A stretch of 64,000 nucleotides of DNA. Source: CAMDPA01 sp964574325 (GTDB lineage: Bacteria; Pseudomonadota; Alphaproteobacteria; Rhizobiales; Hyphomicrobiaceae). Position 1 is the stretch's first letter. Every line of letters starts with the position of its first letter. The notes under the pieces are model-generated. The model worked only from the letters and a program-made list of their open reading frames with translations, did no database searches and was not told the origin of the DNA. Location: contig CAZNMY010000012.1 in NCBI GenBank assembly GCA_964574325.1, forward strand, positions 1 to 64,000, read 5' to 3'. Positions 33,588-41,782 of this stretch are shown here, one piece after another. The translations under genes and the position numbers were made by a program.

Positions 33588-33986
33588 TCAGGTGTCATCC
33601 TCGGGCAAGCCGGAGGGCGTGAGCCCGACGGCGCCGACCCGAGGACCCATCGTCGGGCAGGGCCCGGACAGCGGTCCTTTCGGCTCGTACTTCTGCATCG
33701 CTGGGAACAGATCGTGCCAGTCGGGATTCGACTTCTCGATCAAGTCGATCTTCCATTCGCGCAGCCAGCGCTTGAGGTTCTTCTCACGCTGGATCGCATC
33801 TTCGACGTAAGTGAAGTCCTGGAACCATACGAGCTTCGTAACCGAGTATCTACGCGTGAACGCGCTTCCGCGTCGTTCGCGGTGTTCCAGCATGCGGCGG
33901 TAGAGATCGTTGGTCACACCGATGTACAGCGTTCCATGGGGCTGGCTCGCAAGAATGTAGACGGAATAGACGTGCTCATCGTGCAT
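33588..33986 (-). CDS. GIY-YIG nuclease family protein (URI type)
   Basis: 132 residues. The GIY-YIG core is VYSVYILASQPHGTLYIGVTNDLYRRMLEHR, with Tyr10, Tyr21-Ile-Gly, Arg30 region and Glu in EDAIQREKNLKRWLREWK. This small type (COG2827) is widespread and of unknown role. Residues about 113-131 (GPRVGAVGLTPSGLPEDD) are encoded by a palindromic element, so the natural enzyme would end after the LFPAMQKYEP region. A matching inverted element lies 38 bases before the start codon. Confidence 0.9.
   Translation of the reverse strand: MHDEHVYSVYILASQPHGTLYIGVTNDLYRRMLEHRERRGSAFTRRYSVTKLVWFQDFTYVEDAIQREKNLKRWLREWKIDLIEKSNPDWHDLFPAMQKYEPKGPLSGPCPTMGPRVGAVGLTPSGLPEDDT
33593..33650 (+). repeat. TGTCATCCTCGG...GAGGACCCAT palindromic element, copy A
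   Basis: 58 bases beginning TGTCATCCTCGGGCAAG and ending GACCCGAGGACCCAT; CCTCGG and CCGAGG pair as stem. Inside the 3' end of the GIY-YIG gene. An inverted copy is at 34025-34081. Confidence 0.85.
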
Positions 33987-34024
33987 CGTCTAGCTCCAAC
34001 CTCGAGGCCTTCGATTGCCTCACC

Positions 34025-34081
34025 ATGGGTCCTCGGATCAGCGGTCGCGGGCACTGCCCGCGCCCTTGTCCGAGGATGACA
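34025..34081 (-). repeat. TGTCATCCTCGG...GAGGACCCAT palindromic element, copy B (inverted)
   Basis: 57 bases; read on the minus strand it begins TGTCATCCTCGGACAAG and ends GATCCGAGGACCCAT, matching copy A at both ends. It also holds a perfect hairpin GCGGGCAGTGCCCGC. Together the copies bracket the GIY-YIG gene as inverted repeats. Confidence 0.85.
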
Positions 34082-34140
34082 CACAGTGAGTGGTCCGGAT
34101 GCAAGGCTCTGCGGCGACACATGGCATCCGCACTTGCCCC

Positions 34141-34896
34141 CTACGCGGGATCCTCGTACGGGATCGTTTCTTTCGCGAGCCGCGTCAGATGCCGCGCGCT
34201 GTCGGTGCGCTGCTCTTCGAGGATGTGACCGACGAGCCCACCCGCACGCGATACGACCGCGATCGCGCGCACCACCTCCGCCGGCATCCCGATCTCCAGC
34301 AGCAGCGCCGCGATCGCGCCCGTCGCGTTGATCGTCACGTGCCGGCCCGCACTCTCGTCGATCTCGCGCGACAACTGCAGCAGCAGCGTGACGTGCCGCT
34401 GATCGAGCCCGGTTTCCTTCGCGACACGCAACAGCGGCACCGTCCGCGGATCGTCGGGCTTGTGCAGGCGATGGCCGAAGCCCGGCACGAATTCCTTGCG
34501 CGCACGGTGATCCTCCACCACGCGCCGGCACCACCCTTGCTTGTCCGCCTCCTCGACGCCTGCCGCGAGCAGCGCCGCGCATCCCTCCATCGTGCCTGCG
34601 TGAACACTGCCGACCGCCAGCAGCCCCGCCGCGATCGACACCTGGATCTCGCCCGGCACGCTCTCCGCCATCAGCCGCGACACCAGCGCCGCCGGCGTGA
34701 ACCCGTGCTCCATCAGCGTCACCAGGCACGCATCGAGCACGCGCGTCTCGCCTACGCTCGGCATTCGCCCGACGGTCAGGAAATAGATCATCTCCGTGTA
34801 CGTGTGCCGGCCGATCAACTCGTTGACGAGATCGCGCCCTCGCACGGTGACGCTCGTCGCGTCCGCCGTCGCGATATTGGTGACGATCTTCGCCAT
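34141..34896 (-). CDS. Citryl-CoA lyase / citrate synthase-like protein
   Basis: 251 residues, much shorter than citrate synthase (about 400), as in the stand-alone citryl-CoA lyase family. MAKIVTNIATADATSVTVRGRDLVNELIGRHTYTEMIYFL is the family start. The citrate-synthase-type histidines are in GSVHAGTMEG and VPGFGHRLHKPDDPRT; TINATGAIAALLLEIGMP and RAGGLVGHILEEQ close the fold. It probably cleaves or forms a citryl-CoA-like C-C bond. ATG at 34896. The solute-binding pseudogene upstream ends 46 bases before. Confidence 0.82.
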   Translation of the reverse strand: MAKIVTNIATADATSVTVRGRDLVNELIGRHTYTEMIYFLTVGRMPSVGETRVLDACLVTLMEHGFTPAALVSRLMAESVPGEIQVSIAAGLLAVGSVHAGTMEGCAALLAAGVEEADKQGWCRRVVEDHRARKEFVPGFGHRLHKPDDPRTVPLLRVAKETGLDQRHVTLLLQLSREIDESAGRHVTINATGAIAALLLEIGMPAEVVRAIAVVSRAGGLVGHILEEQRTDSARHLTRLAKETIPYEDPA

Positions 34897-34942
34897 CCCT
34901 GTGCTCCCTGGTGGCCTCGCCCTGCCCGACTCGTCCCGCAAT

Positions 34943-35718
34943 CTATGGCTTCGGGCGTATCGCCTTCGTCACCATCTCGACGAGATGCGGCGGCGTCGCA
35001 TACATCTGCTGCACCAGACGCTCGACCACCTCGGCCGACTTCGGCGCGATATCCAGGTTCTGCTTGGCGGCGTCGGCGAGGAACTCGGGGTCCTTCATCG
35101 TCGCCTCGAACGCCTTGCGCAGGGCCGCGAGCTGCGCGGGCGCCGTGCCCGGCGGCGCGATGAACGGACGGTGGAACTCCTGCTGGGCGAGCACCAGCTC
35201 GACCGCCTTGCGCGCATCGCCCGTCACGTACTTCCACACGGAGGGCACGCCGAGCCCTCGGTCGATCTGAGGTCGTCGAACGTCTTGACGCCGGTGTCGG
35301 CACGCACCGCCAACACGTTGTTCACGCGCTCGATCGCGCCGATCCAGACGAACTCGTTGACCTTGTACTTGATCTTGTCGGCGTCGATCACCGATGCAAG
35401 CGCAACGGAGTCCGACACCATCGCGATCACGCTTCCGTCCCGTTTGGCGACGTTGAAGATGTGATTGCTGGCGAGGATGCCGCCTGCGCCTGGCATGTGC
35501 TGCGGCACCACGGTCGGGTTGCCCGGCACGAACTGCGGCAGATGGCGAGCGGTGATCTGCGTGTAGATGGAGTACCCGCCGCCCGGCCCGAACGGCACGA
35601 TCGCAGTGATCGTCTTGCCTTTGTAGAATTCCTCGACTGTCTCGGCCTGGACGGCCAGTGGCGAGCCGATAGGCATCAATGCAAGCGCAACCGAGGCTGC
35701 ACGCCCGAACCTGACCAT
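34943..35718 (-). pseudogene. TctC/Bug-family solute-binding protein, frameshifted and internally deleted
   Basis: The N-terminal 150 residues in one frame start MVRFGRAASVALALMPIGSPLAVQAETVEEFYKGK and show the TTT receptor signature IVPFGPGGGYSIYTQITARHL. After TFDDLR (about 35270) the frame ends in DLRSTEGSACPPCGST. The C-terminal part, VPSVWKYVTGDARK to PHLVEMVTKAIRPKP, continues in another frame. Family members run about 320 residues; the sum here is near 258, so roughly 85 residues between TFDDLR and the domain-2 end are missing. A single deletion with frame change would explain both. The neighbours transport-independent. Confidence 0.82.
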
Positions 35719-35810
35719 GGTATCCGCCCTTGCACTTTCTTATTGGTAACCTCATCGTAAGGCCAGCTTACGAACGCCGCAACAAGGCGGTGCACACGAG
35801 GAGGAACCCG

Positions 35811-36215
35811 ATGTCGGACATCAAGGGCATCGCCCATTTCAGCATCCCCGTCACCGACATCCCGAAAAGCCGGGCGTTCTATTGCGACGTCGTCGGCTGC
35901 ACGCACCTGTTCTCCACGCCCAAGGGGCATATGTCGTTCATCGATGCCGGCGGCGTCTGCCTGATCCTGGTCAAGCAGGACCACCCCGTGAACCCGGTGC
36001 TGCACGACTCGGAAGGCGTGCATCACTCCTTCGCCATCGAGGAGGGTAAGTTCGCCGCCGCCGTCGAGCGCTTGACGAGGAACGGCGTGCAAGTGATCGG
36101 CGAAGAGGATCGCCAGGGCGGCGTCGTCAATGGCCCGCGCGTCTACTTCCGCGATCCCGACGGCACCGTTCTCGAGTTCATCAACCTGACGAGCTACAAG
36201 AGCGACGCCCACTGA
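35811..36215 (+). CDS. VOC-family (glyoxalase/extradiol dioxygenase-like) protein
   Basis: 134 residues, one vicinal-oxygen-chelate module pair. MSDIKGIAHFSIPVTDIPKSRAFYCDVVGC and YFRDPDGTVLEFINL hold the metal ligands (His in IAHFS, Glu in LEF). Could be a lyase, isomerase or binding protein. The ATG at 35811 has GAGGAGGAA just upstream. Divergent from the decayed solute-binding gene. Confidence 0.85.
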   Translation: MSDIKGIAHFSIPVTDIPKSRAFYCDVVGCTHLFSTPKGHMSFIDAGGVCLILVKQDHPVNPVLHDSEGVHHSFAIEEGKFAAAVERLTRNGVQVIGEEDRQGGVVNGPRVYFRDPDGTVLEFINLTSYKSDAH

Positions 36216-36245
36216 AATCGTCACCAGGCGCTCGGTGCATCACTC

Positions 36246-37007
36246 TCAGTGCATCACCGAGCCGCCGTCCACGACGATGGTCTGGCCGGTGATGAAATCG
36301 CTGTCGGGCGAGCACAGGAACACGAGCGTGCCGATCATGTCGTCGGGCTCGGCCTCGCGCTTGATGCAGCGACTCGCGGTGTTGTTGTCGACGACCGCGC
36401 CCTTCCACGCGGGATTGGCGACGACGTTCTCGCTCATGACGAGCCCCGGCGCGATCGCGTTCACACGAATGCCGCTGTCGCCGAGTTCACGCGCGAGACT
36501 GCGTGTCATCGCGACGATGGCGCCCTTGGATGTCACGTAGTGCAGCAGCATCGGCGGTCCCTTGAACACGGTGCCCGACGCCACGTTCATGATCTTGCCG
36601 TAGCCTTGGCTGCGCATCTGCGGCACCACCGCTTTGACGCACTCGAAGCTGCCGCGCACGTTCACCGACATCACCTTGTCGAACTCCGCCGAGGTGATTT
36701 CCGTCAGCGGCTTCAGCGCCAGATTGCCGAACAGCCCGGCGTTGTTGACGAGGATGTCGACGCGGCCCCACTTCGCTACGGTCGCATCGACCATCGCCTT
36801 CACGCTCGCCGCATCCGTCACGTCGCATGTCGTGCCGAAGGCATCGCCGCCGGCCGCCTTCACCGCCGCGACCGATGCCGCCGTATCGAGCACATCCGAC
36901 ACGCAGACGCGCGCGCCTTCCTTGCCCAACGCCTCGGCGTATGTAGCCCCGATCCCTTGCGCCGCCCCCGTCACGATCGCAACCTTGCCTGCCAGTCTTC
37001 CGGCCAT
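36246..37007 (-). CDS. SDR-family oxidoreductase
   Basis: 253 residues, classical SDR. TGAAQGIG at 13-20 binds NAD(P), NNAG at 88-91, and the catalytic Ser144, Tyr157 and Lys161 are in VASGTVFKGPPMLLHYVTSKGA. A conserved C-terminal SDFITGQTIVVDGGSVMH. Typically a 3-oxoacyl or hydroxy-acid/aromatic alcohol dehydrogenase; the substrate is unknown. The sequence between here and the hypothetical pair upstream is only about 20 bases. Confidence 0.9.
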   Translation of the reverse strand: MAGRLAGKVAIVTGAAQGIGATYAEALGKEGARVCVSDVLDTAASVAAVKAAGGDAFGTTCDVTDAASVKAMVDATVAKWGRVDILVNNAGLFGNLALKPLTEITSAEFDKVMSVNVRGSFECVKAVVPQMRSQGYGKIMNVASGTVFKGPPMLLHYVTSKGAIVAMTRSLARELGDSGIRVNAIAPGLVMSENVVANPAWKGAVVDNNTASRCIKREAEPDDMIGTLVFLCSPDSDFITGQTIVVDGGSVMH

Positions 37008-37028
37008 GACTTCCCCTCAACTGCGAAA

Positions 37029-37478
37029 TCAGACTTCGCCCTGTCGTGACCTGTGAACCTCAGCGACGGCCTTCGCGAGAAGCTCCGCAATGAGATTGTC
37101 GTCCTCTAGAAGCCCTTGAATATCGGAATGAGACGGATCGGGCGGCATGCCCTGCTCGAGCTCCGGCTCATGACGAAACGCAAGATCCCTGAGGTCATGG
37201 CTGTATTGGACGACGCTCGCCCTTGCTATCCCCACGTTGAGTACGGCCAACTTCGCAGTCGCTCCGATATTTCTCTTCGTGCTCAGTACCCGCCAAACTT
37301 CGCCCACTACGGCCAGTCGGTCCTGCAAACCCAGATGCTCCAGCCAATTCACGGAAAGATAAGTTTCGCCCGGTCGCAGCCTGAAGGCAGTCCCAGAAAT
37401 CGTTCCATCCTCCCGCACATGCGAGCCTCCGCACAATCGGCTTACGTGATGCCCGTCCGGGACGACATCACCCCTCAT
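37029..37478 (-). CDS. Hypothetical protein, downstream member of an overlapping pair
   Basis: 149 residues, no signal peptide. CGGSHVREDGTISGTAFRLRPGETYLSVNWLEHLG resembles an uncharacterised family with an N-terminal basic/acidic start; the middle reads LAVVGEVWRVLSTKRNIGATAKLAVLNVG. The end, with DPSHSDIQGLLEDDNLIAELLAKAVAEV, is helical. ATG overlaps the upstream TGA by four bases. Function unknown. Confidence 0.65.
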   Translation of the reverse strand: MRGDVVPDGHHVSRLCGGSHVREDGTISGTAFRLRPGETYLSVNWLEHLGLQDRLAVVGEVWRVLSTKRNIGATAKLAVLNVGIARASVVQYSHDLRDLAFRHEPELEQGMPPDPSHSDIQGLLEDDNLIAELLAKAVAEVHRSRQGEV

Positions 37479-37912
37479 GCTGCCATCCCCGTGAGATGAG
37501 CGAACGGACCGATGGTTTCGCCGAGTGCGTCTGATGTCGTCGTGCCGGTAAGCCTGTCGAGGCGCTCCGGGTGCCGCGGATTTGGCCCCAAGACCAACCA
37601 GCGTGCCTCGCCGCTATCCAGCAACTCGATCGTAACGTGCCGGCCGTCTTGCCGCCGCCATTCGGCATAGAGATCGCCAGCAGGCGTCACTGTGACATCG
37701 GGATATTCTGGCGATAACGAGAGCAGTTCGAGGAAATCGATCAAGGCGTGAACCGACCGAGAAGATAATCTCCTCCCCGGATAGTCCTCTGCGAACACAT
37801 CACAAAGCTGCAGAATTCGCCTGGAAAGCCGCTCGTTCCACACATGACGGGAGCCAGCCAACCGCCGTAACGCGCGGCCCATTTCTGGGTCTGTATCGAT
37901 CATATCGGTCAT
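37475..37912 (-). CDS. Hypothetical protein, upstream member of an overlapping pair
   Basis: 145 residues. Mostly helical N-terminal half (GRALRRLAGSRHVWNERLSRRILQLCDVFAEDYPG) followed by a small beta domain (DVTVTPAGDLYAEWRRQDGRHVTIELLDSGEARWLVLGPNPRHPERLDRLTG split across strands). No family recognised. The pair sits between the SDR and ferredoxin genes and is not obviously metabolic; a toxin-antitoxin-like role is possible but unsupported. Confidence 0.65.
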   Translation of the reverse strand: MTDMIDTDPEMGRALRRLAGSRHVWNERLSRRILQLCDVFAEDYPGRRLSSRSVHALIDFLELLSLSPEYPDVTVTPAGDLYAEWRRQDGRHVTIELLDSGEARWLVLGPNPRHPERLDRLTGTTTSDALGETIGPFAHLTGMAA

Positions 37913-37952
37913 GGTTCCACCTGCTGACCCGAGCTTTCAGTATAGCACAAGG

Positions 37953-38276
37953 TCAAATCTGTTTCTCAGGCAGGTCCACGGTGATCCCGTCGAGCGCTGC
38001 GCCGAGCACGATCTGGCACGACAGCCGGCTCGAAGCGCGCCGCTCCGACACCGTCATCGTCAGCATCTCGCTCTCGGTCGCCGTCATATCGGGAAGCTTC
38101 GCGAGCCAGGGATCGCGCACGTACACGTGGCAGGTCGCGCACATCATCGAGCCGCCGCACTCCGCGACGATACCGCCGATGCCGGCATTCTGCGCCGCCT
38201 GCATGATCGACGCGCCGTCGGGTTCCTCGACCGTCTTCGTGACGCCGTCATGAGCGACGAATGTGACTTTCGGCAT
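37953..38276 (-). CDS. [2Fe-2S] ferredoxin (adrenodoxin/Pux type)
   Basis: 107 residues. Cluster ligands Cys40, Cys46, Cys49 and Cys87 are in AECGGSMMCATCHVYV and RLSCQIV, the adrenodoxin/putidaredoxin spacing. The P450 gene ends 42 bases upstream on the same strand, so this is its probable electron donor, as palustrisredoxin is for CYP199A2. No ferredoxin reductase gene is seen in the window. Confidence 0.9.
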   Translation of the reverse strand: MPKVTFVAHDGVTKTVEEPDGASIMQAAQNAGIGGIVAECGGSMMCATCHVYVRDPWLAKLPDMTATESEMLTMTVSERRASSRLSCQIVLGAALDGITVDLPEKQI

Positions 38277-38318
38277 TGTATCGCGCGTCTCCTCGGCCTT
38301 GCTTATTCGGGCTTTGAT

Positions 38319-39530
38319 TCACGAGCCTTGTTTGAACCGCATCGGCAGCTTCGAGAAGCCCCGCAGCGTGTTGTGCACGATATGCTGGGTCGGACCGCTC
38401 ACCTCGAAATCGACCTTGCGCCGTGCGAGCTCCGACAGCAGCACATCGACCTCGAGCCGCGATATCATCTGCCCGATACACGCGTGGATACCGTAGCCGA
38501 GACCGAGGTGGCCGCGCACGTCGCGCGAGATGTCGAACACGTCCGGCCGGTCCCACTTGCGCGGATCGCGATTGGCCGAGCCCATGTTGACCATAACCTT
38601 CTCGTTCCCAGGTATCGTGATGCCGGCGAGTTCCACGTCCTGCGTCGTCGTCCGGAAGAACGTCTGGAACGGCGACTCGTAGCGCAGCACCTCCTCGAAC
38701 GCCGGTTTCACCAGCGCCGGATTGGCCTTCACCTTGGCCCACTCGGCCGGGTTGGTCGCGAGCGACCACAGCGCGTTGCCAGCCCCGTAGATCGTCGTGT
38801 CGACGCCGGCCGACAGGAACGACCGCACCAGGATCGGCGCTTCCTCTGCCGTGATCTGCCCGCCCGCCACCGCCTGATAAACCTGATCCCCGAGCTTTCC
38901 CGGCTTCAGGTTCTTGTGCAGGCAGCGTTCCATGATCCAGGGTGCGACCTCGGCCGCGTCCTGCATGCATTCCTCGAAGATCGCGTTCTTCGGCCCGAAC
39001 GCGTTGAACACCATCGTGCCGTACTTGATCAGATTGGTGCGATCCCCGTCCGCGATCCCGACCGCATCGGGGAACACCTTCAGCACGAACGCTTGCGCCA
39101 CGTCCGGCACGGCGTCGACTTCGCCGACATCGAGCAGGCGGTCGATCAGCTTGTTCGCCTCGACCTCGAAGCCCGCGCGGAACCCGCGCAGATTCGGCGC
39201 AGAGAGAATGCGCCCGACCACCGCGCGCCGCTTCGTGTGATCCGGCGGATCGGCCTCGAGCAGCATGGAAGGCTGCCGCCACGGCTTCTCCTTGTTGAAG
39301 TTGGTGTAGCCGACACCGGCCGCCGACGAAAACGTCTGGTACTCGCTGATGACTCGATGCACTTCGGCATAGCGCGGCGCAAAGAAGCACTGGTACTTGG
39401 TGAGCCAGACGAGCGCGCCCATCTCGCGCATCTCGTGTTGCCACGTATAGGGATCGAGGATGTGCCCCGGCGTGAAGGGATCGAGATCCGAAGCCGGTGC
39501 CCCCCTCGGTGGTGCGGCGTCCTGGGCCAT
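38319..39530 (-). CDS. Cytochrome P450, CYP199-like aromatic O-demethylase candidate
   Basis: 403 residues. Heme-binding GYGIHACIG with Cys351, ExxR at 280-283, and the I-helix SAGVDTT at 240-246. Blocks shared with the CYP199A2/A4 para-methoxybenzoate demethylases: EKPWRQPSMLLEADPPDHT, KVFPDAVG, VFNAFGPKN, EEAPILVRSFLSAG, SPFQTFFRTTTQDVELAG and GSANRDPRKWD. Likely oxidises para-substituted benzoates (4-methoxybenzoate, possibly veratrate or 4-alkylbenzoates). ATG at 39530 has GGGAGG upstream. Co-transcribed with the ferredoxin. Confidence 0.85.
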   Translation of the reverse strand: MAQDAAPPRGAPASDLDPFTPGHILDPYTWQHEMREMGALVWLTKYQCFFAPRYAEVHRVISEYQTFSSAAGVGYTNFNKEKPWRQPSMLLEADPPDHTKRRAVVGRILSAPNLRGFRAGFEVEANKLIDRLLDVGEVDAVPDVAQAFVLKVFPDAVGIADGDRTNLIKYGTMVFNAFGPKNAIFEECMQDAAEVAPWIMERCLHKNLKPGKLGDQVYQAVAGGQITAEEAPILVRSFLSAGVDTTIYGAGNALWSLATNPAEWAKVKANPALVKPAFEEVLRYESPFQTFFRTTTQDVELAGITIPGNEKVMVNMGSANRDPRKWDRPDVFDISRDVRGHLGLGYGIHACIGQMISRLEVDVLLSELARRKVDFEVSGPTQHIVHNTLRGFSKLPMRFKQGS

Positions 39531-39738
39531 GTTGCCTCCCAATTCGGCGTTTCGCGCGGCACCAGGGCCGCAGCCGTTGATCCGAGAGCCCGAGCCTAGA
39601 TTCTTCGCCCTCTGATTTCAATGCTGTGCAAGGGGAGCAGCCTTGCGAGTCCGGCATTGCGGCACGGCAATTGGAACGGCATTTTGAAAACGTCCTGTAA
39701 GGCGGTATCGTCAGGAAAATCGACACGAGGGACGCCCC

Positions 39739-40878
39739 ATGACCGCCCCAACCAACGCCGAGACGCTGAGCCTGCCATCGAAGTCCTCGCGCCTGCAGCC
39801 CAACCGGCTCGGCCTGATCGACTGCGATATCCACGCCCGCCCCAAGACACTGACCGAATTGAAGCCGTACCTGTCGCAACGCTGGTACGACCATCTGATG
39901 ACCTATGGCACGCGCCATCGCCACGGCTTCGCCAAGGGCCATCCCTATCCGAAGTCGCAGCCCGCCAACGGCGCGCGCCGCGACTCCTTTCCGCCCGACG
40001 GCAGCATGCCCGGTTCCGACCTCGCTTTCATGCAGGCCCAGCACCTCGACCACTACGGCATCGACTACGGCATCATGAATCCGCTTTCGCCGACCGGGCA
40101 GGGCGAGCAGAACCCCGAGTTCTCAGCCGCGATGGCCACCGCCGCCAACGAATGGCAGATCGATATGTTCGCGGCCAGGGACCCGCGCCTCAAGGCATCT
40201 GTCGTGATCCCCTACGAGGACGCGATCGCCTCCGCCGCCGAGATCCGCCGCCGCGCGGGTGATCGCACCTACGTCCACGTCCTCATGATGAGCAGGCCCG
40301 CCGAGGCCCACGGCCGCCGCCGCTACTGGCCGATCTACGAAGCAGCTTGCGAAGCGGGCCTTCCGATCGGCGTGCACGTGTTCGGCTATTCCGGCTACGC
40401 CGCCACCAACACCGGCTGGTGCTCGTACTACATCGAGGAAATGACCGAGCACGAGACATCCTGCTCGGCCCTCGTTACCTCGATGATCATGGAAGGCGTG
40501 TTCGAGCGCTTCCCCACCTTGAAGGTCGTGCTGATCGAAGCGGGCTTCGCCTGGCTCGCAGCGCTCGGCTGGCGACTCGATCGCAACTGGAAGCGATTGA
40601 AGGCGGAAGTGCCACATCTGAAGAAAGCCCCGTCCGAATACATCCGCGAGCACTTCTGGATCACCACGCAGCCGATGGAAGAACCGGAGCGTCCACAACA
40701 CCTGATGGACGTGATGGACTGGATCGGCTGGGACCGCGTCCTGTTCGCCTCCGACTACCCCCACTGGGATTTCGACGATCCGCATGTCGCGATCCCCCCG
40801 AGCTTCGGCGAAGAACGTCGCCGCATGATCTTCTCCGGCAACGCCGCCAAGCTCTACGGCCTCGAGATCGGAAAATAG
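39739..40878 (+). CDS. Amidohydrolase family 2 protein
   Basis: 379 residues. Metal ligands are in IDCDIHARP, a His near IGVHVFGYSG and SDYPHWDFDDP. Belongs to the ACMSD/decarboxylase-hydrolase superfamily; related to the large subgroup with a YPKSQP insert. Divergent from the P450. The stop TAG lies inside the palindromic repeat copy 2 (AAAATAGGG), so the C-terminus LEIGK may have been set by the element. GAGGGA precedes the ATG. Substrate unknown. Confidence 0.87.
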   Translation: MTAPTNAETLSLPSKSSRLQPNRLGLIDCDIHARPKTLTELKPYLSQRWYDHLMTYGTRHRHGFAKGHPYPKSQPANGARRDSFPPDGSMPGSDLAFMQAQHLDHYGIDYGIMNPLSPTGQGEQNPEFSAAMATAANEWQIDMFAARDPRLKASVVIPYEDAIASAAEIRRRAGDRTYVHVLMMSRPAEAHGRRRYWPIYEAACEAGLPIGVHVFGYSGYAATNTGWCSYYIEEMTEHETSCSALVTSMIMEGVFERFPTLKVVLIEAGFAWLAALGWRLDRNWKRLKAEVPHLKKAPSEYIREHFWITTQPMEEPERPQHLMDVMDWIGWDRVLFASDYPHWDFDDPHVAIPPSFGEERRRMIFSGNAAKLYGLEIGK

Positions 40879-40954
40879 GGACACACACAATTTTCGCGAC
40901 GGATGAGCCAATTGAACGCTCGCGTGCTGGAAACTATGTGTGCCCCTATTTTCC
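40870..40954. repeat. GACACACAC-family palindromic repeat, copy 2
   Basis: Left arm GGAAAATAGGGACACACACA pairs with right arm ending TGTGCCCCTATTTTCC; a long nearly complementary hairpin with a loop of about 30 bases. It begins inside the end of the amidohydrolase gene and supplies its TAG stop codon. Confidence 0.85.
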
Positions 40955-41015
40955 TGCCCTATTTTCATTCTCGTTCTTTCCCGTTTTCTTCACATTCCGA
41001 TTTTGGAGCAACACC

Positions 41016-41594
41016 ATGCGCTTTCTGTTGATCATTCCAGCATTATTTTCGATGGCCCTCGCTTCGCCGTCGGCGGCCCAGGAAGCTGATCGCCGCGAAT
41101 GCTTCGTGGTCGGCAATGACAATTGGGACGACCAGAAGCTGGAAGACCGGCGGTTGGCAGCGTGCACCCGCTACATCGCGAAGGTCAAGGGCAAGCCGAA
41201 GTCAGAGGGATATGCCAGTCGCGGCTATTGGTACACCAAGAAGAAAAGGCTCGACGAGGCGTTGGCCGATTTCAATCGAGCCCTGGAGATCGATCCCGCC
41301 AACGTGGAGTTGTACGACTACAAAGGCGATGTGCTGTTCCAAAAAGGCGAACTGCAGGCAGCAATCGACAACTACAACCAGTCGATCCGGATCGATCCGA
41401 CATATGCCGCTGCCTATTACAGCCGTGGTCAGGTCTACGAGAAGCAGGGCCACCTGGAGCAGGCTCGCGAGAGCTATCGGGCAGCGCTGGTGCCGCCGGA
41501 GAACCGTAAGCTCGCGATACAGAAGCGCATCCAGGTTTGGGCTCAGGGCGAAGCCCGTGACCGGTTGAAGAAGTTGGGCGAAGCCGCAAAATAG
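41016..41594 (+). CDS. Secreted tetratricopeptide-repeat protein
   Basis: 192 residues. Signal peptide MRFLLIIPALFSMALASPSAAQ, then three TPR units, e.g. ASRGYWYTKKKRLDEALADFNRALEIDPAN and VLFQKGELQAAIDNYNQSIRIDPTYA, YYSRGQVYEKQGHLEQARESYRAAL. Protein-protein scaffold in the periplasm. Its ATG has GGAG seven bases upstream. Its stop TAG is in the truncated repeat copy 3. Confidence 0.85.
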   Translation: MRFLLIIPALFSMALASPSAAQEADRRECFVVGNDNWDDQKLEDRRLAACTRYIAKVKGKPKSEGYASRGYWYTKKKRLDEALADFNRALEIDPANVELYDYKGDVLFQKGELQAAIDNYNQSIRIDPTYAAAYYSRGQVYEKQGHLEQARESYRAALVPPENRKLAIQKRIQVWAQGEARDRLKKLGEAAK

Positions 41595-41614
41595 GGACAC
41601 ACACGATTGTGCCC
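41589..41614. repeat. GACACACAC-family repeat, copy 3 (truncated)
   Basis: AAAATAGGGACACACACGAT repeats the left arm of copy 2, then breaks; GGGACACA with TGTGCCC still makes a small hairpin. The TAG at 41592-41594 ends the TPR gene. Confidence 0.75.
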
Positions 41615-41782
41615 TCCTGATTTATCTTCCCTCGAAATGGCGTCGGGCCCTCCGGGTCTCTCACCAAATGCTCACCTGCCCGACTCCCACTTCGCCTGCC
41701 TGCCAAAGCGCGCCGACGAACGAGCGCGCTCCCATGGTGTCGGACCAGAACGGTTTGACACCTCCACGAAGGAGGAACACCC

